NCBI GenBank assembly: GCA_963836775.1
Contig: CAWIKR010000003.1
Span: 310,001 to 374,000, forward strand
Source: DASQPR01 sp963836775
GTDB lineage: Bacteria > Actinomycetota > Actinomycetes > Mycobacteriales > Micromonosporaceae
Length of the DNA stretch: 64,000 bases
Reading direction: 5' to 3'
Part shown: positions 29,676 to 38,782 of the stretch, in pieces
Position numbering within the stretch: position 1 is the stretch's first letter
Layout: every line of letters starts with the position of its first letter
Notes under the pieces: generated by a model
Told to the model about the DNA's origin: nothing
Database searches by the model: none
Seen by the model: only the letters and a program-made list of their open reading frames with translations
Translations under genes and position numbers: made by a program

Positions 29676-30668
29676 CCGGCCGTCGCCGCCGGGCTCCGCG
29701 TCATCGGCACTGACGGGCTCGTCCACGTCCGCCGCCGGGTCCGCCGCCGACTCCGCCACCACGGCCGACCGGCCGGGCATCGACCGTCCGAACGCGATCA
29801 GCGCGACCACCGCACCGAAGAACACCACGATCAGGTCATTGTTGATGTTGGCCGGGCGGACCAGGTCGAACAGCGTCCGGTCCTCCGGGCTGATCGACTT
29901 CACCACGTCCAGCAGGTTGGCGCCGCCGAGCCGGGTGGCGAGTTCGCAGACCAGCAGCGCCAGCCCCGCGAAGGCGCCGGCCAGCTGATACTTCGGGAAC
30001 CGTGCGGCCGGGTCCCAGTGCCGCAGCACCCGGTACGCCACCCAGCCGGCCAGCAGGCCGGCCACCGCCGAGTTCGCGTACGCCACGCGGGTGCTGGCGG
30101 TCAGGAAGGACTGGACGGTGTCGCCGGCGCCGAACCACTTGATGGTGTGGGTCAGCACATTCCGGGCCACCAGGATCCGGTAGACGATCAGCGCGGTGAT
30201 CAATCCGGCGAGCCCGCCGAGGACCGTGGTCCGGAGCCGGCCCAGCCCGCTCAGCGCGCCGCCGAGCAGGCCCACCACGACCACGGTGATCTCCACCGAG
30301 GCCAGGCCGCCGCCGTGGCCGTACACGATCAAAATGACCGCGGCCGCGACCAGGCCGATCAGCAGGCCCCCGGCGATCGCCAGGATCCACCGCCACCGGG
30401 GAGTCGACGCCGCGCGCGAGCCACCGGCCAGCAGTCCGGCGGCGATCGCCGCGGCGAAGGTGGCTTGCACCACTCCGGGGAGGGCCTGCGCCGCGGTGGC
30501 GACGGCGATCGAACCGCCGCCGCTGGAGTGGATCGAGCCGTACGACGCCCAGAGCATGATCGGCAGCCAGATCAGCGCGATCGTCGGCGCAATCCAGGCA
30601 AATCGCCTCTTTGGGGCGAGCGATGGCGTCGTTGTGGTCTCTTCCGGAGGGCTCACCGTCTCGCTCAC
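29664..30668 (-). CDS. Multi-spanning membrane protein of unknown function
   Basis: 334 residues. A short Pro/Thr-rich N-tail is followed by about seven to eight hydrophobic segments (starting IAPTIALIWLPIMLWASYG, then ILAIAGGLLIGLVAAAVILIV, VEITVVVVGLLGGALSGLG, TVLGGLAGLITALIVYRIL, AVAGLLAGWVAYRVL, LAGAFAGLALLVCEL and LIVVFFGAVVALIAFG), and an acidic Asp/Ala-rich C-terminal tail of about 45 residues. I do not recognise a family. Convergent with and overlapping the DUF6912-like gene. Confidence 0.75.
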   Translation of the reverse strand: MSETVSPPEETTTTPSLAPKRRFAWIAPTIALIWLPIMLWASYGSIHSSGGGSIAVATAAQALPGVVQATFAAAIAAGLLAGGSRAASTPRWRWILAIAGGLLIGLVAAAVILIVYGHGGGLASVEITVVVVGLLGGALSGLGRLRTTVLGGLAGLITALIVYRILVARNVLTHTIKWFGAGDTVQSFLTASTRVAYANSAVAGLLAGWVAYRVLRHWDPAARFPKYQLAGAFAGLALLVCELATRLGGANLLDVVKSISPEDRTLFDLVRPANINNDLIVVFFGAVVALIAFGRSMPGRSAVVAESAADPAADVDEPVSADDAEPGGDGRSSD

Positions 30669-30892
30669 TCATCACTCCTGCGCCCGGTCCTGCGGAGCGT
30701 CGCTCGCGTCGCACGCGGGCCGCTCGGTGCGCCAGCCTACGGCACCTGTGTCGGTGATCATCCCGCCGTCCGGTGCCAGCGCCGGTACGCACTTTCGCGT
30801 GGCAGGATGAATGAGGACGCGGACCGCGTCCCTACACACGTCGCGATCCACCCATGATCAGCGCCACCGTTCTGGCCACGAGGAGTCCAACG

Positions 30893-32521
30893 ATGGATGC
30901 CCTTTTCCACGTCCCCGATCCGCGCAATGAAGTCGTCCGCGAATACGCCCCCGGCAGCCCCCAGGTGATCAGCCTGCAGAAGCGTCTCGGCGAGCTCGCC
31001 AGCTCACCGATCGACCTGACCATGACCATCGGCGGTCAGCAGCGGATGGCCGGCGGAGACGCGACCAAGGTGGTCCAGCCGCACCGGCACGCGCACGTGC
31101 TCGGCGTGACTCACAACGCCACCCACGCGGATGCCGAGGCAGCCGTCGCCGCTGCGAAGGCGGCGGCACCCGGTTGGCGGGAGATGTCCTACGCCGACCG
31201 GGCCGCGGTCTTCCTCCGCGCTGCCGACCTGCTCGCCGGACCGTGGCGGGACACCCTCAACGGTGCCACCATGCTGGGCCAGTCCAAGACCGTCTACCAG
31301 GCCGAGATCGACGCGGCCTGCGAGCTGATCGACTTCCTGCGGTTCAACGTCGCGTTCGGCGCCAAGCTCCTGGCCGAGCAGCCGCAGTCGGCTCCCGGCA
31401 TCTGGAACCAGTTCGACCACCGGCCGCTGGAAGGCTTCGTCTACGCGGTCACGCCGTTCAACTTCACCGCCATCGCCGGCAACCTGCCGACCACGCCGGC
31501 CCTGCTCGGCAACACCGTGGTCTGGAAGCCGGCGCACACCCAGCAGTTCGCGGCGCACTTCCTGATGCGCCTGTTCGAGGCCGCCGGCCTGCCCGCCGGT
31601 GTCATCAACATGGTCACCGGCGACGGCATCGCGGTCAGCGATGTTGCGCTCGCCGATCCGGACCTGGCCGGCATCCACTTCACCGGGTCCACCCGGGTCT
31701 TCCAGATGCTGTGGCAGCAGATCGGCCAGAACATCGCGAAATACCGGAGCTACCCGCGCCTGGTGGGGGAGACCGGCGGCAAGGACTTCGTCATCGCGCA
31801 CCCGACCGCCGACGTCGACGCCCTGCTCACGGCACTGACCCGGGGCGCCTTCGACTACCAGGGTCAGAAGTGCTCGGCGGCCTCGCGTGCCTACATCCCG
31901 CGGTCCATCTGGGATGGCGGCCTTCGGGACCGGCTGGCCGCGACCGCGGACTCGCTGACCTACGGCGACGTCACCGACTTCCGCAACTTCGGTGGCGCGG
32001 TGATCGACAACCGGGCGTTCGCCAAGCACCGCGACGCGCTCGACCGGATCCACGCCTCCGACGACTGCACGGTCCTTGCCGGCGGCACCGCGGACGACAG
32101 CGAGGGCTACTTCGTCCGCCCGACCGTGGTCGAATGCTCGGACCCGGACAACGACGTCTTCAAGACCGAATATTTCGGCCCGATCCTCGGCGTCCACGTC
32201 TTTGACGACGCGAAGTTCGAGTCGGTGGTCAAGCAGGCCGAGTCGGTGTCGCCCTACGCCCTGACCGGGTCGATCTTCGCGACCGACCGCAAGGCCATCG
32301 AGTGGGCATCGTCGGCATTGCGGTATGCCGCCGGCAACTTCTACATCAACGACAAGCCGACCGGTGCCGTCGTGGGTCAGCAGCCGTTCGGTGGCGCGCG
32401 CGCCTCTGGCACCAACGACAAGGCCGGTTCATGGCAGAACCTGGTCCGGTGGATGTCACCGCGGACGATCAAGGAAACCTTCGTCCCGCCGACCGAGCAC
32501 ACCTACCCGCACATGGGCTGA
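30893..32521 (+). CDS. pruA: L-glutamate gamma-semialdehyde (1-pyrroline-5-carboxylate) dehydrogenase
   Basis: Oxidises glutamate semialdehyde to glutamate, the second step of proline catabolism. About 542 residues, the normal length of the stand-alone enzyme. Motifs: VTPFNFTAIAGNL, HFTGSTRVFQ, GETGGKDF, catalytic Cys in FDYQGQKCSAASR, TEYFGPILGV and the family-specific C-terminus PFGGARASGTNDKAG. ATG 30893 is preferred over 30854 because GAGGAG lies seven bases upstream and the family starts at MDALFHVP. No proline dehydrogenase gene is adjacent in the window. Confidence 0.95.
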   Translation: MDALFHVPDPRNEVVREYAPGSPQVISLQKRLGELASSPIDLTMTIGGQQRMAGGDATKVVQPHRHAHVLGVTHNATHADAEAAVAAAKAAAPGWREMSYADRAAVFLRAADLLAGPWRDTLNGATMLGQSKTVYQAEIDAACELIDFLRFNVAFGAKLLAEQPQSAPGIWNQFDHRPLEGFVYAVTPFNFTAIAGNLPTTPALLGNTVVWKPAHTQQFAAHFLMRLFEAAGLPAGVINMVTGDGIAVSDVALADPDLAGIHFTGSTRVFQMLWQQIGQNIAKYRSYPRLVGETGGKDFVIAHPTADVDALLTALTRGAFDYQGQKCSAASRAYIPRSIWDGGLRDRLAATADSLTYGDVTDFRNFGGAVIDNRAFAKHRDALDRIHASDDCTVLAGGTADDSEGYFVRPTVVECSDPDNDVFKTEYFGPILGVHVFDDAKFESVVKQAESVSPYALTGSIFATDRKAIEWASSALRYAAGNFYINDKPTGAVVGQQPFGGARASGTNDKAGSWQNLVRWMSPRTIKETFVPPTEHTYPHMG

Positions 32522-32529
32522 ACGGGAGC

Positions 32530-32589
32530 GCCAGCCGGCACGCCTGCGGCGCACGCCAGCCGGCACGCCTGCGGCGCACGCCTGCGGCG
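32530..32589. repeat. Short 25-bp tandem repeat after pruA
   Basis: Two perfect 25-bp copies at 32530-32554 and 32555-32579 followed by a 10-base partial copy built on GCCTGCGGCG. Immediately follows the pruA stop; no coding meaning seen. Confidence 0.75.
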
Positions 32590-32605
32590 TTGCGTGCCGC
32601 CCGCT

Positions 32606-32653
32606 GGATCTTGAACGAATGTTGCTGAATAGCAGCACTGAACGTTCAAGATC
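32606..32653. repeat. Palindromic repeat element, copy 1
   Basis: Outer 11-bp perfect arms GATCTTGAACG (32607-32617) and 32643-32653; inner stem GTTGCT-GAAT-AGCAGC (32621-32636). The same architecture with a different inner stem occurs at 52967-53017, so this looks like a dispersed REP-like element. Confidence 0.65.
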
Positions 32654-32701
32654 GGGTTGGGGCGGCCGTCACGCCGGCAGCGTGGCGGTCACGAATCGGA
32701 G

Positions 32702-32733
32702 ACGAGGCCGGGCCCCGGCGGGTCCGGCCTCGT
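32702..32733 (+). terminator. Hairpin terminator candidate after pruA
   Basis: 10-bp perfect stem ACGAGGCCGG (32702-32711) with 32724-32733, loop of 12, followed by GTCATTG. It could end transcripts from pruA before the small membrane protein gene. Confidence 0.55.
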
Positions 32734-32764
32734 GTCATTGACCGCTCGCGCTATGGTCTTCGGC

Positions 32765-32944
32765 GTGTCCGATGAGCAGAACGACCCAAGTGCCAACACC
32801 GCGGCGTTCCAGGCATTCGCGCGGAACACCGTGTCCGGTGACCCTGAGTTGACCGGCAGCCGATCAAAGATCGGCATCATCATCGCCGCGGCCGCCGCGG
32901 TGGTCATTGTCCTCGCCGTGGTCATCCTTCTCGCGACCCAATAG
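32765..32944 (+). CDS. Small single-pass membrane protein, 59 aa
   Basis: GTG 32765 gives a 59-residue protein: an acidic, polar N-terminal half (MSDEQNDPSANTAAFQAF) and a C-terminal membrane anchor (IGIIIAAAAAVVIVLAVVILLA). The frame extends upstream to 32657, but that part runs through the terminator hairpin and is not conserved-looking. No family recognised. A strong terminator follows at 32978-33018. Confidence 0.6.
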   Translation: MSDEQNDPSANTAAFQAFARNTVSGDPELTGSRSKIGIIIAAAAAVVIVLAVVILLATQ

Positions 32945-32977
32945 GCCGTACGCGGGACCGACGCCACCACTAACCAG

Positions 32978-33018
32978 CAGCGCCACTGAGCGGCCTTACG
33001 GCGGGCTCAGTGGCGCTG
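32978..33018 (+). terminator. Strong terminator after the small membrane protein gene
   Basis: Perfect 14-bp stem CAGCGCCACTGAGC (32978-32991) with 33005-33018 and a 13-base loop; sits between convergent genes and may work in both directions. Confidence 0.75.
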
Positions 33019-33109
33019 TCGCATGTTCAATTTCGCATAGCGAGGCGAGCCCGCCGTGAGCGGGCAGCGGGAGCGCCAGAGCATGACGAAGGCGCCGCTG
33101 GAGGAGGTC

Positions 33110-33286
33110 CTACTCGTCGTCCTCGTCATCGAGCCGGGCGAGCCAGGTCGCGAAGCGCTCGATCGGTGTCTCGAACTCCGGGTTGGCGTCGACGAAATCG
33201 CGCAGGCAGTTGGCGACCCACTCGATCGTCACCGTCTCCTCGCCGCGCCGATCGGCCAGCTCCTCGATGCCACGATCGGTGAAGTA
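33110..33286 (-). CDS. DUF6104 family protein, 58 aa
   Basis: Small acidic protein: MYFTDRGIEELADRRGEE followed by TIEWVANCLRDFVDANPEFETPIERFATWLARLDDEDDE (quoted around a break). This pattern is a small actinobacterial family that lies beside the 2-oxoglutarate dehydrogenase E1 gene in many genomes. Start GTG 33286 has AGGGG six bases upstream. It follows kgd on the same strand after a 70-base gap containing a hairpin, suggesting a co-transcribed or attenuated partner. Function unknown. Confidence 0.8.
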   Translation of the reverse strand, partial: YFTDRGIEELADRRGEETVTIEWVANCLRDFVDANPEFETPIERFATWLARLDDEDDE

Positions 33287-33309
33287 CACGCTTACCCCCT
33301 GACAAGGAT

Positions 33310-33345
33310 GTGGCCGGGCGCCCCTCAATCGGGGCGACCGGCCAC
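33310..33345 (-). terminator. Nested hairpin between kgd and the DUF6104 gene
   Basis: Outer stem GTGGCCGG (33310-33317) with 33338-33345 and inner stem CGCCCC-GGGGCG (33319-33336). Probably a terminator or attenuator after kgd; the 3' flank lacks a T-run. Confidence 0.6.
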
Positions 33346-33355
33346 CACCCACGAA

Positions 33356-36300
33356 CTACGGACGGGGCAGAGCCGCCTCGATCAACGCGGCCTGCTCGAC
33401 ATCGTGCAGCTTGGCCGAGCCGACCGCCGGTGCGGCCGCGGCCGGCCGCGAGATCCGGTGCAGCGAGATGCCGCCCAGGTGCTCCAGCAGGTTCATCATG
33501 ATGAAGCCCCAGGCGCCCTGGTTGGCCGGCTCCTCCTGGACCCAGGCGAAGTTGTCGGCGTTCGGGTAGGTCGCCAGCGCCGCCTTCAGCTCATCCACCG
33601 GCAGCGGGTAGAGCTGCTCGACCCGGACGATGGCGGTGTCGGTGATGCCCCGCTCGGCCCGAGCCTGCAGCAGGTCGTAGTAGACCTTGCCGCTGCACAG
33701 CAGTACCTTCTTGACCGCGCTCGGGGTCAGCGGCGTGCCGTGGATGCCGTCGTCGAGCAGCACCGGCGCGAACGTGCCGGTGGTGAAGTCGGCGATGCTG
33801 GACACGCACAGCTTGTGCCGCAGCAGCGACTTCGGCGTGAACACCACCAGCGGCTTCCGCTTCGGCGAGAGCGCCTGCCGGCGCAGCAGGTGGAAGTGGT
33901 TGGCCGGGGTGGATGGGATGGCGACTCGCATGTTGTCCTCGGCGGCCATCTGCAGGTAGCGCTCGGGTCGTCCGGACGTGTGGTCCGGCCCCTGGCCCTC
34001 GTGGCCGTGCGGCAGAAGCAGCGTCACCGCCGACTTCTGGCCCCACTTGACCTCGCCGGACGAGATGAACTCGTCGACCACGGTCTGGGCGCCGTCGGCG
34101 AAGTCGCCGAACTGCGCCTCCCACATCACCAGTGCTTCGGTGTTCTCTACCGAGTAGCCGTACTCGAAGCCCATGGCGGCATACTCCGACAGCAGCGAGT
34201 CGTAGACGAAGAACCGTCCGGCCTCGCCGGCCACCGCGGTGATCGGCAGGAAGTCGGTCCCGTTCACGGCGTCCACCACCGCGGCGTGCCGTTGGACGAA
34301 GGTGCCGCGCCGCGAGTCCTGGCCGGACAGCCGGACGGTGACGTCATCCGCGAGCAGGGAGCCGAAGGCGAGGATCTCGCCGAAGCCCCAGTCGATGTCG
34401 CCCTCGGCGGCCATCTTGGCGCGCCGGTCGAGCAGCTGCTGGACGCGCTTGTGCGGCGTAAAGCCGGCGGGCAGGTCGACGTGCGCCTGGCCGATCCGCT
34501 TGATCAGGGCCGCGTCGATCGCGGTGCTCACCACCGGATCCGGCTCGACCACCCGGCTGCGGGTGGTCTTCACCGGGCCGGCCGCGTCCCGGGTCGCCTT
34601 GAACACCGTCTCGAGCTGCTGCTGGAAGTCCCGCAGCGACTCCTCGGCGGCGTCCAGCGAGATGTCGCCGCGACCGATCAGTTCCTCGGTGTAGAGCTTG
34701 CGGACCGAACGCTTGGCGTCGATGATCCGGTACATCTCCGGGTTGGTCATCGATGGGTCGTCGCCCTCGTTGTGACCGCGGCGGCGGTAGCAGACCATGT
34801 CGATGACGACGTCCTTGTTGAACGCCATCCGGTACTCGAAGGCCAGCCTCGCGACGCGCACGACAGCTTCCGGGTCGTCGCCGTTGACGTGGAAGATCGG
34901 CGCCTGGATCATCCGCGCGACATCGGTGCTGTAGAGCGAGGACCGCGAATACTCCGGCGCGGTGGTGAAGCCGACCTGGTTGTTGACGATCACGTGGATC
35001 GTGCCGCCGGTCCGGTAGCCGCGCAGCTGGGACAGGTTCAGCGTCTCGGCGACCACGCCCTGGCCGGCGAATGCCGCGTCGCCGTGGATGGCGAGCGCGA
35101 GCACCGTGTAGCCCTCCAGGCCACGGTCGATCCGGTCCTGCTTGGCCCGGACGATGCCTTCCAGAATCGGGTCCACGGCCTCCAGGTGCGACGGATTGGC
35201 CACCAGCGAGACCGCGATGGTGTGGTGATCGTCGGCGGTGGTGAACTTGCCGTCCTGGCCCAGGTGGTATTTCACGTCGCCGGAGCCCTGAGCCATCTTC
35301 GGGTCGAGGTGGCCCTCGAACTCGTTGAAGATCTTCTCGTACGGCTTGCCGACGATGTTCGCGAGCACGTTCAGGCGGCCCCGGTGCGCCATGCCGATGA
35401 CGACTTCGTCCAGCCCGTGGGTCGCGGAGTCGCCGAGGATCTCGTCCAGCAGCGGGATCAGCGACTCGCCGCCCTCCAGCGAGAACCGGCGCTGGCCGAC
35501 GAACTTGGTCTGCAGGAACGTCTCGAACGCCTCGGCCGCGTTGAGCCGGCCCAGGATGTGCTTCTGCTGGTCCTCAGTGGGCTTCTCGTAGCGTCGCTCG
35601 ACCCGCTCCTGGATCCAGCGCCGCTCCTCCGGAGCCTGAATGTGCATGTACTCCACGCCGACCCGGCGGCAATATGAGTCCCGCAGCACGCCCAGCACAT
35701 CGCGCAGCTTCATCTTCTGCGCGCCGGCGAAGCCGCCGACCGGGAACGACCGGTCCAGGTCCCACAGGGTCAGGCCGTGCTCGAGCACGTCCAGGTCCGG
35801 GTGCTTGCGCATGTGGAACTCGAGCGGGTCGGTGTCGGCCATCAGGTGACCGCGGACCCGGTATGCGTGAATCAGCTCGATCACCCGAGCCGTCTTGTCG
35901 ATCTGGCCCTCGGAGTTCAGCGACACGTCCCGGGTCCAGCGCACTGGCTCGTACGGCACCCGCAGCGACGTGAAGATCTCGTCGTAGAAGCCGTGCTCGC
36001 CGAGCAGCAGCTCGTGCATCACCTTGAGGAACTCGCCGGACTGCGCACCCTGGATAATCCGGTGATCGTAGGTGGAAGTGAGCGTGATGATCTTGCTGAC
36101 CGCGAGCTCGGCGAGCTGCTTCTCGCTCATGCCGGAGAACGGTGCGGGGTATTCCATCGCTCCGACGCCGATGATCGTGCCCTGGCCGGCCATCAGACGC
36201 GGCTGCGAGTGCACGGTGCCGATGCCGCCGGGGTTGGTCAACGAGATCGACGTGCCGGCGTAGTCGTCCATGGTCAGCTCGTTCTTCCGAGCGCGCCGGA

Positions 36301-37104
36301 CGATTTCCTCATAGGACTGCCAGAACCCCCGGAAGTCCTGCGTCTCGGCGCCCTTGATGCTCGGCACCACCAGCGTCCGAGAGCCGTCGGCCTTGGCCAG
36401 GTCGATCGCGATGCCCAGGTTGACGTGCTCGGGCGCGACCAGCACCGGCTTGCCGTCGACCTCGCCAAAGGAGTTGTTCATCTCGGGGTGCACGGCCAGG
36501 GCCTTGACCAGCGCCCAGCCAATCAGGTGGGTGAAGCTGACCTTGCCACCGCGGCCGCGGGCCAGGTGGTTGTTGATCACGATGCGGTTGTCGGCGAGCA
36601 GCTTGGCCGGCACCGCGCGGACGCTCGTCGCGGTCGGGACCGCGAGGGACGCGTCCATGTTCTGGACGATCTTCGCAGCGACTCCGCGGATCGGCGTGGT
36701 GGAACCCTTGGCCGGGGGGGTCGCGGCCGGCTTCGCAGCGGCCTTCGCGGCGGGCTTGGCCGGAGCGGCGGCGGGCGCCGGAGCAGCGGTGGCCGGAGCA
36801 GCGGTGGCCGGAGCAGCGGTGGCGGAGCGGCGGGTGCGGAGCAGCGGCGGGTGCCGGAGCGGCAGTGGGAGCGACCGGTGCGGGCGTGGGCGGAGCGGTG
36901 GCGACCGGAGCGAGGCCGGGCCGCGCTGGCCGCCGGTGCCGGGTGGATCTCGATCGACGGCTTGTAATCGGCGAAGAACTCGTGCCAGGCAGCGTCAACG
37001 CTGGCCGGATCGGTCAGGTACCGCTGGTACATATCTTCGACGATCCACTCGTTGGGACCGAAGTCTGCTAGAGGGTTTTCCTGCGAAGTCTGCTGAGTCG
37101 ACAC
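33356..37104 (-). CDS. kgd: Multifunctional 2-oxoglutarate dehydrogenase E1/E2 (2-oxoglutarate decarboxylase)
   Basis: Decarboxylates 2-oxoglutarate with thiamine diphosphate and carries a fused succinyltransferase domain, the actinobacterial form of the TCA-cycle complex. N-terminus NPLADFGPNEWIVEDMYQRY with HEFFADY, then an Ala/Pro linker, E2-type acyltransferase domain (PTATSVRAVPAKLLADNRIVINN in part, STYDHRIIQGA), then the E1 domain with HRGRLNVLANI, FHVNGDDPEAV and RRGHNEGDDPS for thiamine diphosphate/Mg. From ATG 36658 the frame is open for 1100 codons; the linker before it contains one extra base near 36915 and one missing base near 36832, inside repeats of GCTGCTCCGGCCACC. GTG 37104 is the likely start. 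The known inhibitor is an unphosphorylated FHA protein (GarA/OdhI) controlled by PknG. Confidence 0.93.
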
Positions 37105-37292
37105 AGCCAGCTCTCGTCTCTCCACGCGTGTGCTCAACCGCGAATGGCGCGGTCGTCTGAGTGCGTGTCAAGGCTACGCGTTCGCATCACCTGTGACCGA
37201 ATCGGCGTCGCCCGCGCGGCAGTCTCGTGCCTCACACTCTGGGCGAGTTCGAGGCCATGATCAACCGATCGATGATGATCGCGCCCGAAACG

Positions 37293-37961
37293 TCAAGAAA
37301 TGGCTATCCAGGTGGCCCGGGACACGGCCAGGACGGTGCGATCCGGTCCAAACAGGGTGCTCGCAACGAATGCCTTTCGGCCGTCGAGTCCCCGCAGGTG
37401 CCCCATCACCACGCAGTCGCTGCCCGGCTCCGGAACCGCCTCGATTCGGGTGGCCATCCGGCCCAGCACGTAGGGCCGCGCTTCGATGCCGACCGCCCAG
37501 CCGCCCGGGCAATCCAGCGCCGCCCAGATCATCGCCGCAGACACGTCGCCGGGCACGATCCACGGCGTCGCGGTGACACCATCGACGACCCGGCCCGGGA
37601 ACATCCGCATGCCGTCTCCGGGAGCGCGGTCCGGACCGCAGACAAAGCAGGTCGGAAACGGGTGCGCGGCGAATCCGGGGTAGCCGGCCGATATCGACAC
37701 CGCCTCGGCATAGCTCACCGGCTGCACGTCATCGTCGTCGACCTGGGCCGGCTGCGCCTCGGCGACCAGGGTGCTGCCGTGCGCGTACACCTTGATCGTC
37801 TCGGCCTCGGCCACGACGGAGAATGGCGTGTCCAGCGGTGGTGGGATGCGCAGCGTCACCGCGACCGCTGCGGCATCCGGGAGCACTCCGGCGACGGTGC
37901 CCGCGGTCCAGCCGCCGTTTCCGGAGTCGGCCGGCCCGTTGTAGCGACCCTCGATGATCAT
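37293..37961 (-). CDS. Conserved protein, possibly hotdog-fold thioesterase-like
   Basis: 222 residues without membrane segments. The N-terminal GRYNGPADSGNGGWTAGTVAG resembles the start of thioesterase-type hotdog domains, and a central FPTCFVCGPDR motif with two Cys, followed by GDGMRMFPG, is distinctive. Two hotdog-like halves are possible (first to about residue 95, second from about 130). The fold call is inference from pattern only. Its start overlaps the stop of the DUF3052 gene by four bases (ATGA), so the two form an operon. Confidence 0.55.
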   Translation of the reverse strand: MIIEGRYNGPADSGNGGWTAGTVAGVLPDAAAVAVTLRIPPPLDTPFSVVAEAETIKVYAHGSTLVAEAQPAQVDDDDVQPVSYAEAVSISAGYPGFAAHPFPTCFVCGPDRAPGDGMRMFPGRVVDGVTATPWIVPGDVSAAMIWAALDCPGGWAVGIEARPYVLGRMATRIEAVPEPGSDCVVMGHLRGLDGRKAFVASTLFGPDRTVLAVSRATWIAIS

Positions 37962-38359
37962 CGGTCAGCCTTTCTGATCACGTTCTTGAGGCCGGACCAG
38001 ACCTCGTCGATGGCGCAGACCTTGACGTCGACCCGGCCGTTGGCCAGCGCGAACTCGCGAACAAAGTGGTCATCGAGATCGGTGGCCACTCCGGAACTCC
38101 GCTTCGGCCAGGCGATCCACAGAGCGCCGGCCGAGGTGGTGCGCTGATGCAACGCCGGCCACCTGCTCACCAGGCGCTTGCGGTCCGGGCAGAAACAGAC
38201 GATCACCGGGTACGCGGAACTGCCCGGCCGCCGCTGCACCCGCGCACCGGGCGGCAGGTCGCCGAGATCGAACCCGTCCGGCGCGCCGTCCAACAGCACG
38301 TCGGAGCCGGAAGTGATGCCGAGCTTGGTGCTCAGCGGCGTGCCCGAATAGCCGGCCAT
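37958..38359 (-). CDS. DUF3052 family protein
   Basis: 133 residues from ATG 38359: begins MAGYSGTPLSTKLGI, continues through a small globular domain (GALWIAWPKRSSGVATDLDDHFVREFALANG, in part) and ends with a short basic stretch. The family is small, cytoplasmic and of unknown function. The open frame continues far upstream but the family begins at this Met. Coupled to the hotdog-like gene downstream. Confidence 0.8.
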   Translation of the reverse strand: MAGYSGTPLSTKLGITSGSDVLLDGAPDGFDLGDLPPGARVQRRPGSSAYPVIVCFCPDRKRLVSRWPALHQRTTSAGALWIAWPKRSSGVATDLDDHFVREFALANGRVDVKVCAIDEVWSGLKNVIRKADR

Positions 38360-38782
38360 GGCCAACAGCGTAGAGCGGTCGGGTGGCAGCGATCTCCAGC
38401 GATGCGTCTTCGCGGGGCGAAGCGGCACGCGGTAGCCGTTTGCACCCGTGCGGTGCTTTTCCCTACCTGCTGTGAGGTGGAACGGCCAGCGATGCGGGAT
38501 CGAGGAGGGTTGCCGTCCTGTCAGGACGTCAAGTCGCCTCAATAACGAAGGACGCGGCACGCCGCCCAGGCGGCCCGGCGCGTCGCCCCGAAGCGCCGGT
38601 TGCCGGCCGTGCCGGCTCGTGCCGGGATGACCGCTGCCGGCCGGTTGGGGACCGAGTCCGTGGATCGCCCGGCGCTGGCACTCTGGTGTATCGCGATGTA
38701 TCGTGTTTGAGACAAGATACATCGCGACATTGTCGTGACGTCAAGTGGCACTCGATAGTCGTCGGAACAAGGAGAGTGGACG
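38360..38782. other. 423-bp divergent spacer with PadR-type operator
   Basis: Lies between the divergent DUF3052 and DUF4097 genes. Besides the operator at 38691-38727 I see no gene; the translated frames here are unremarkable. Confidence 0.6.
38691..38727 (+). promoter_or_regulatory. PadR-type operator upstream of the DUF4097-padR operon
   Basis: Inverted repeat with 16-base arms TCGCGATGTATCGTGT (38691-38706) and ACAAGATACATCGCGA (38712-38727), one mismatch, 5-base centre. The ATGTAT/ATACAT core is what PadR-family repressors typically bind. It lies 56 bases before the DUF4097 start, suggesting autoregulation by the PadR gene of the same operon. Confidence 0.65.

Noticed and set aside
33056..35677. 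873-codon open frame opposite kgd
   Set aside because: Shadow frame; kgd on the minus strand has full domain motifs.
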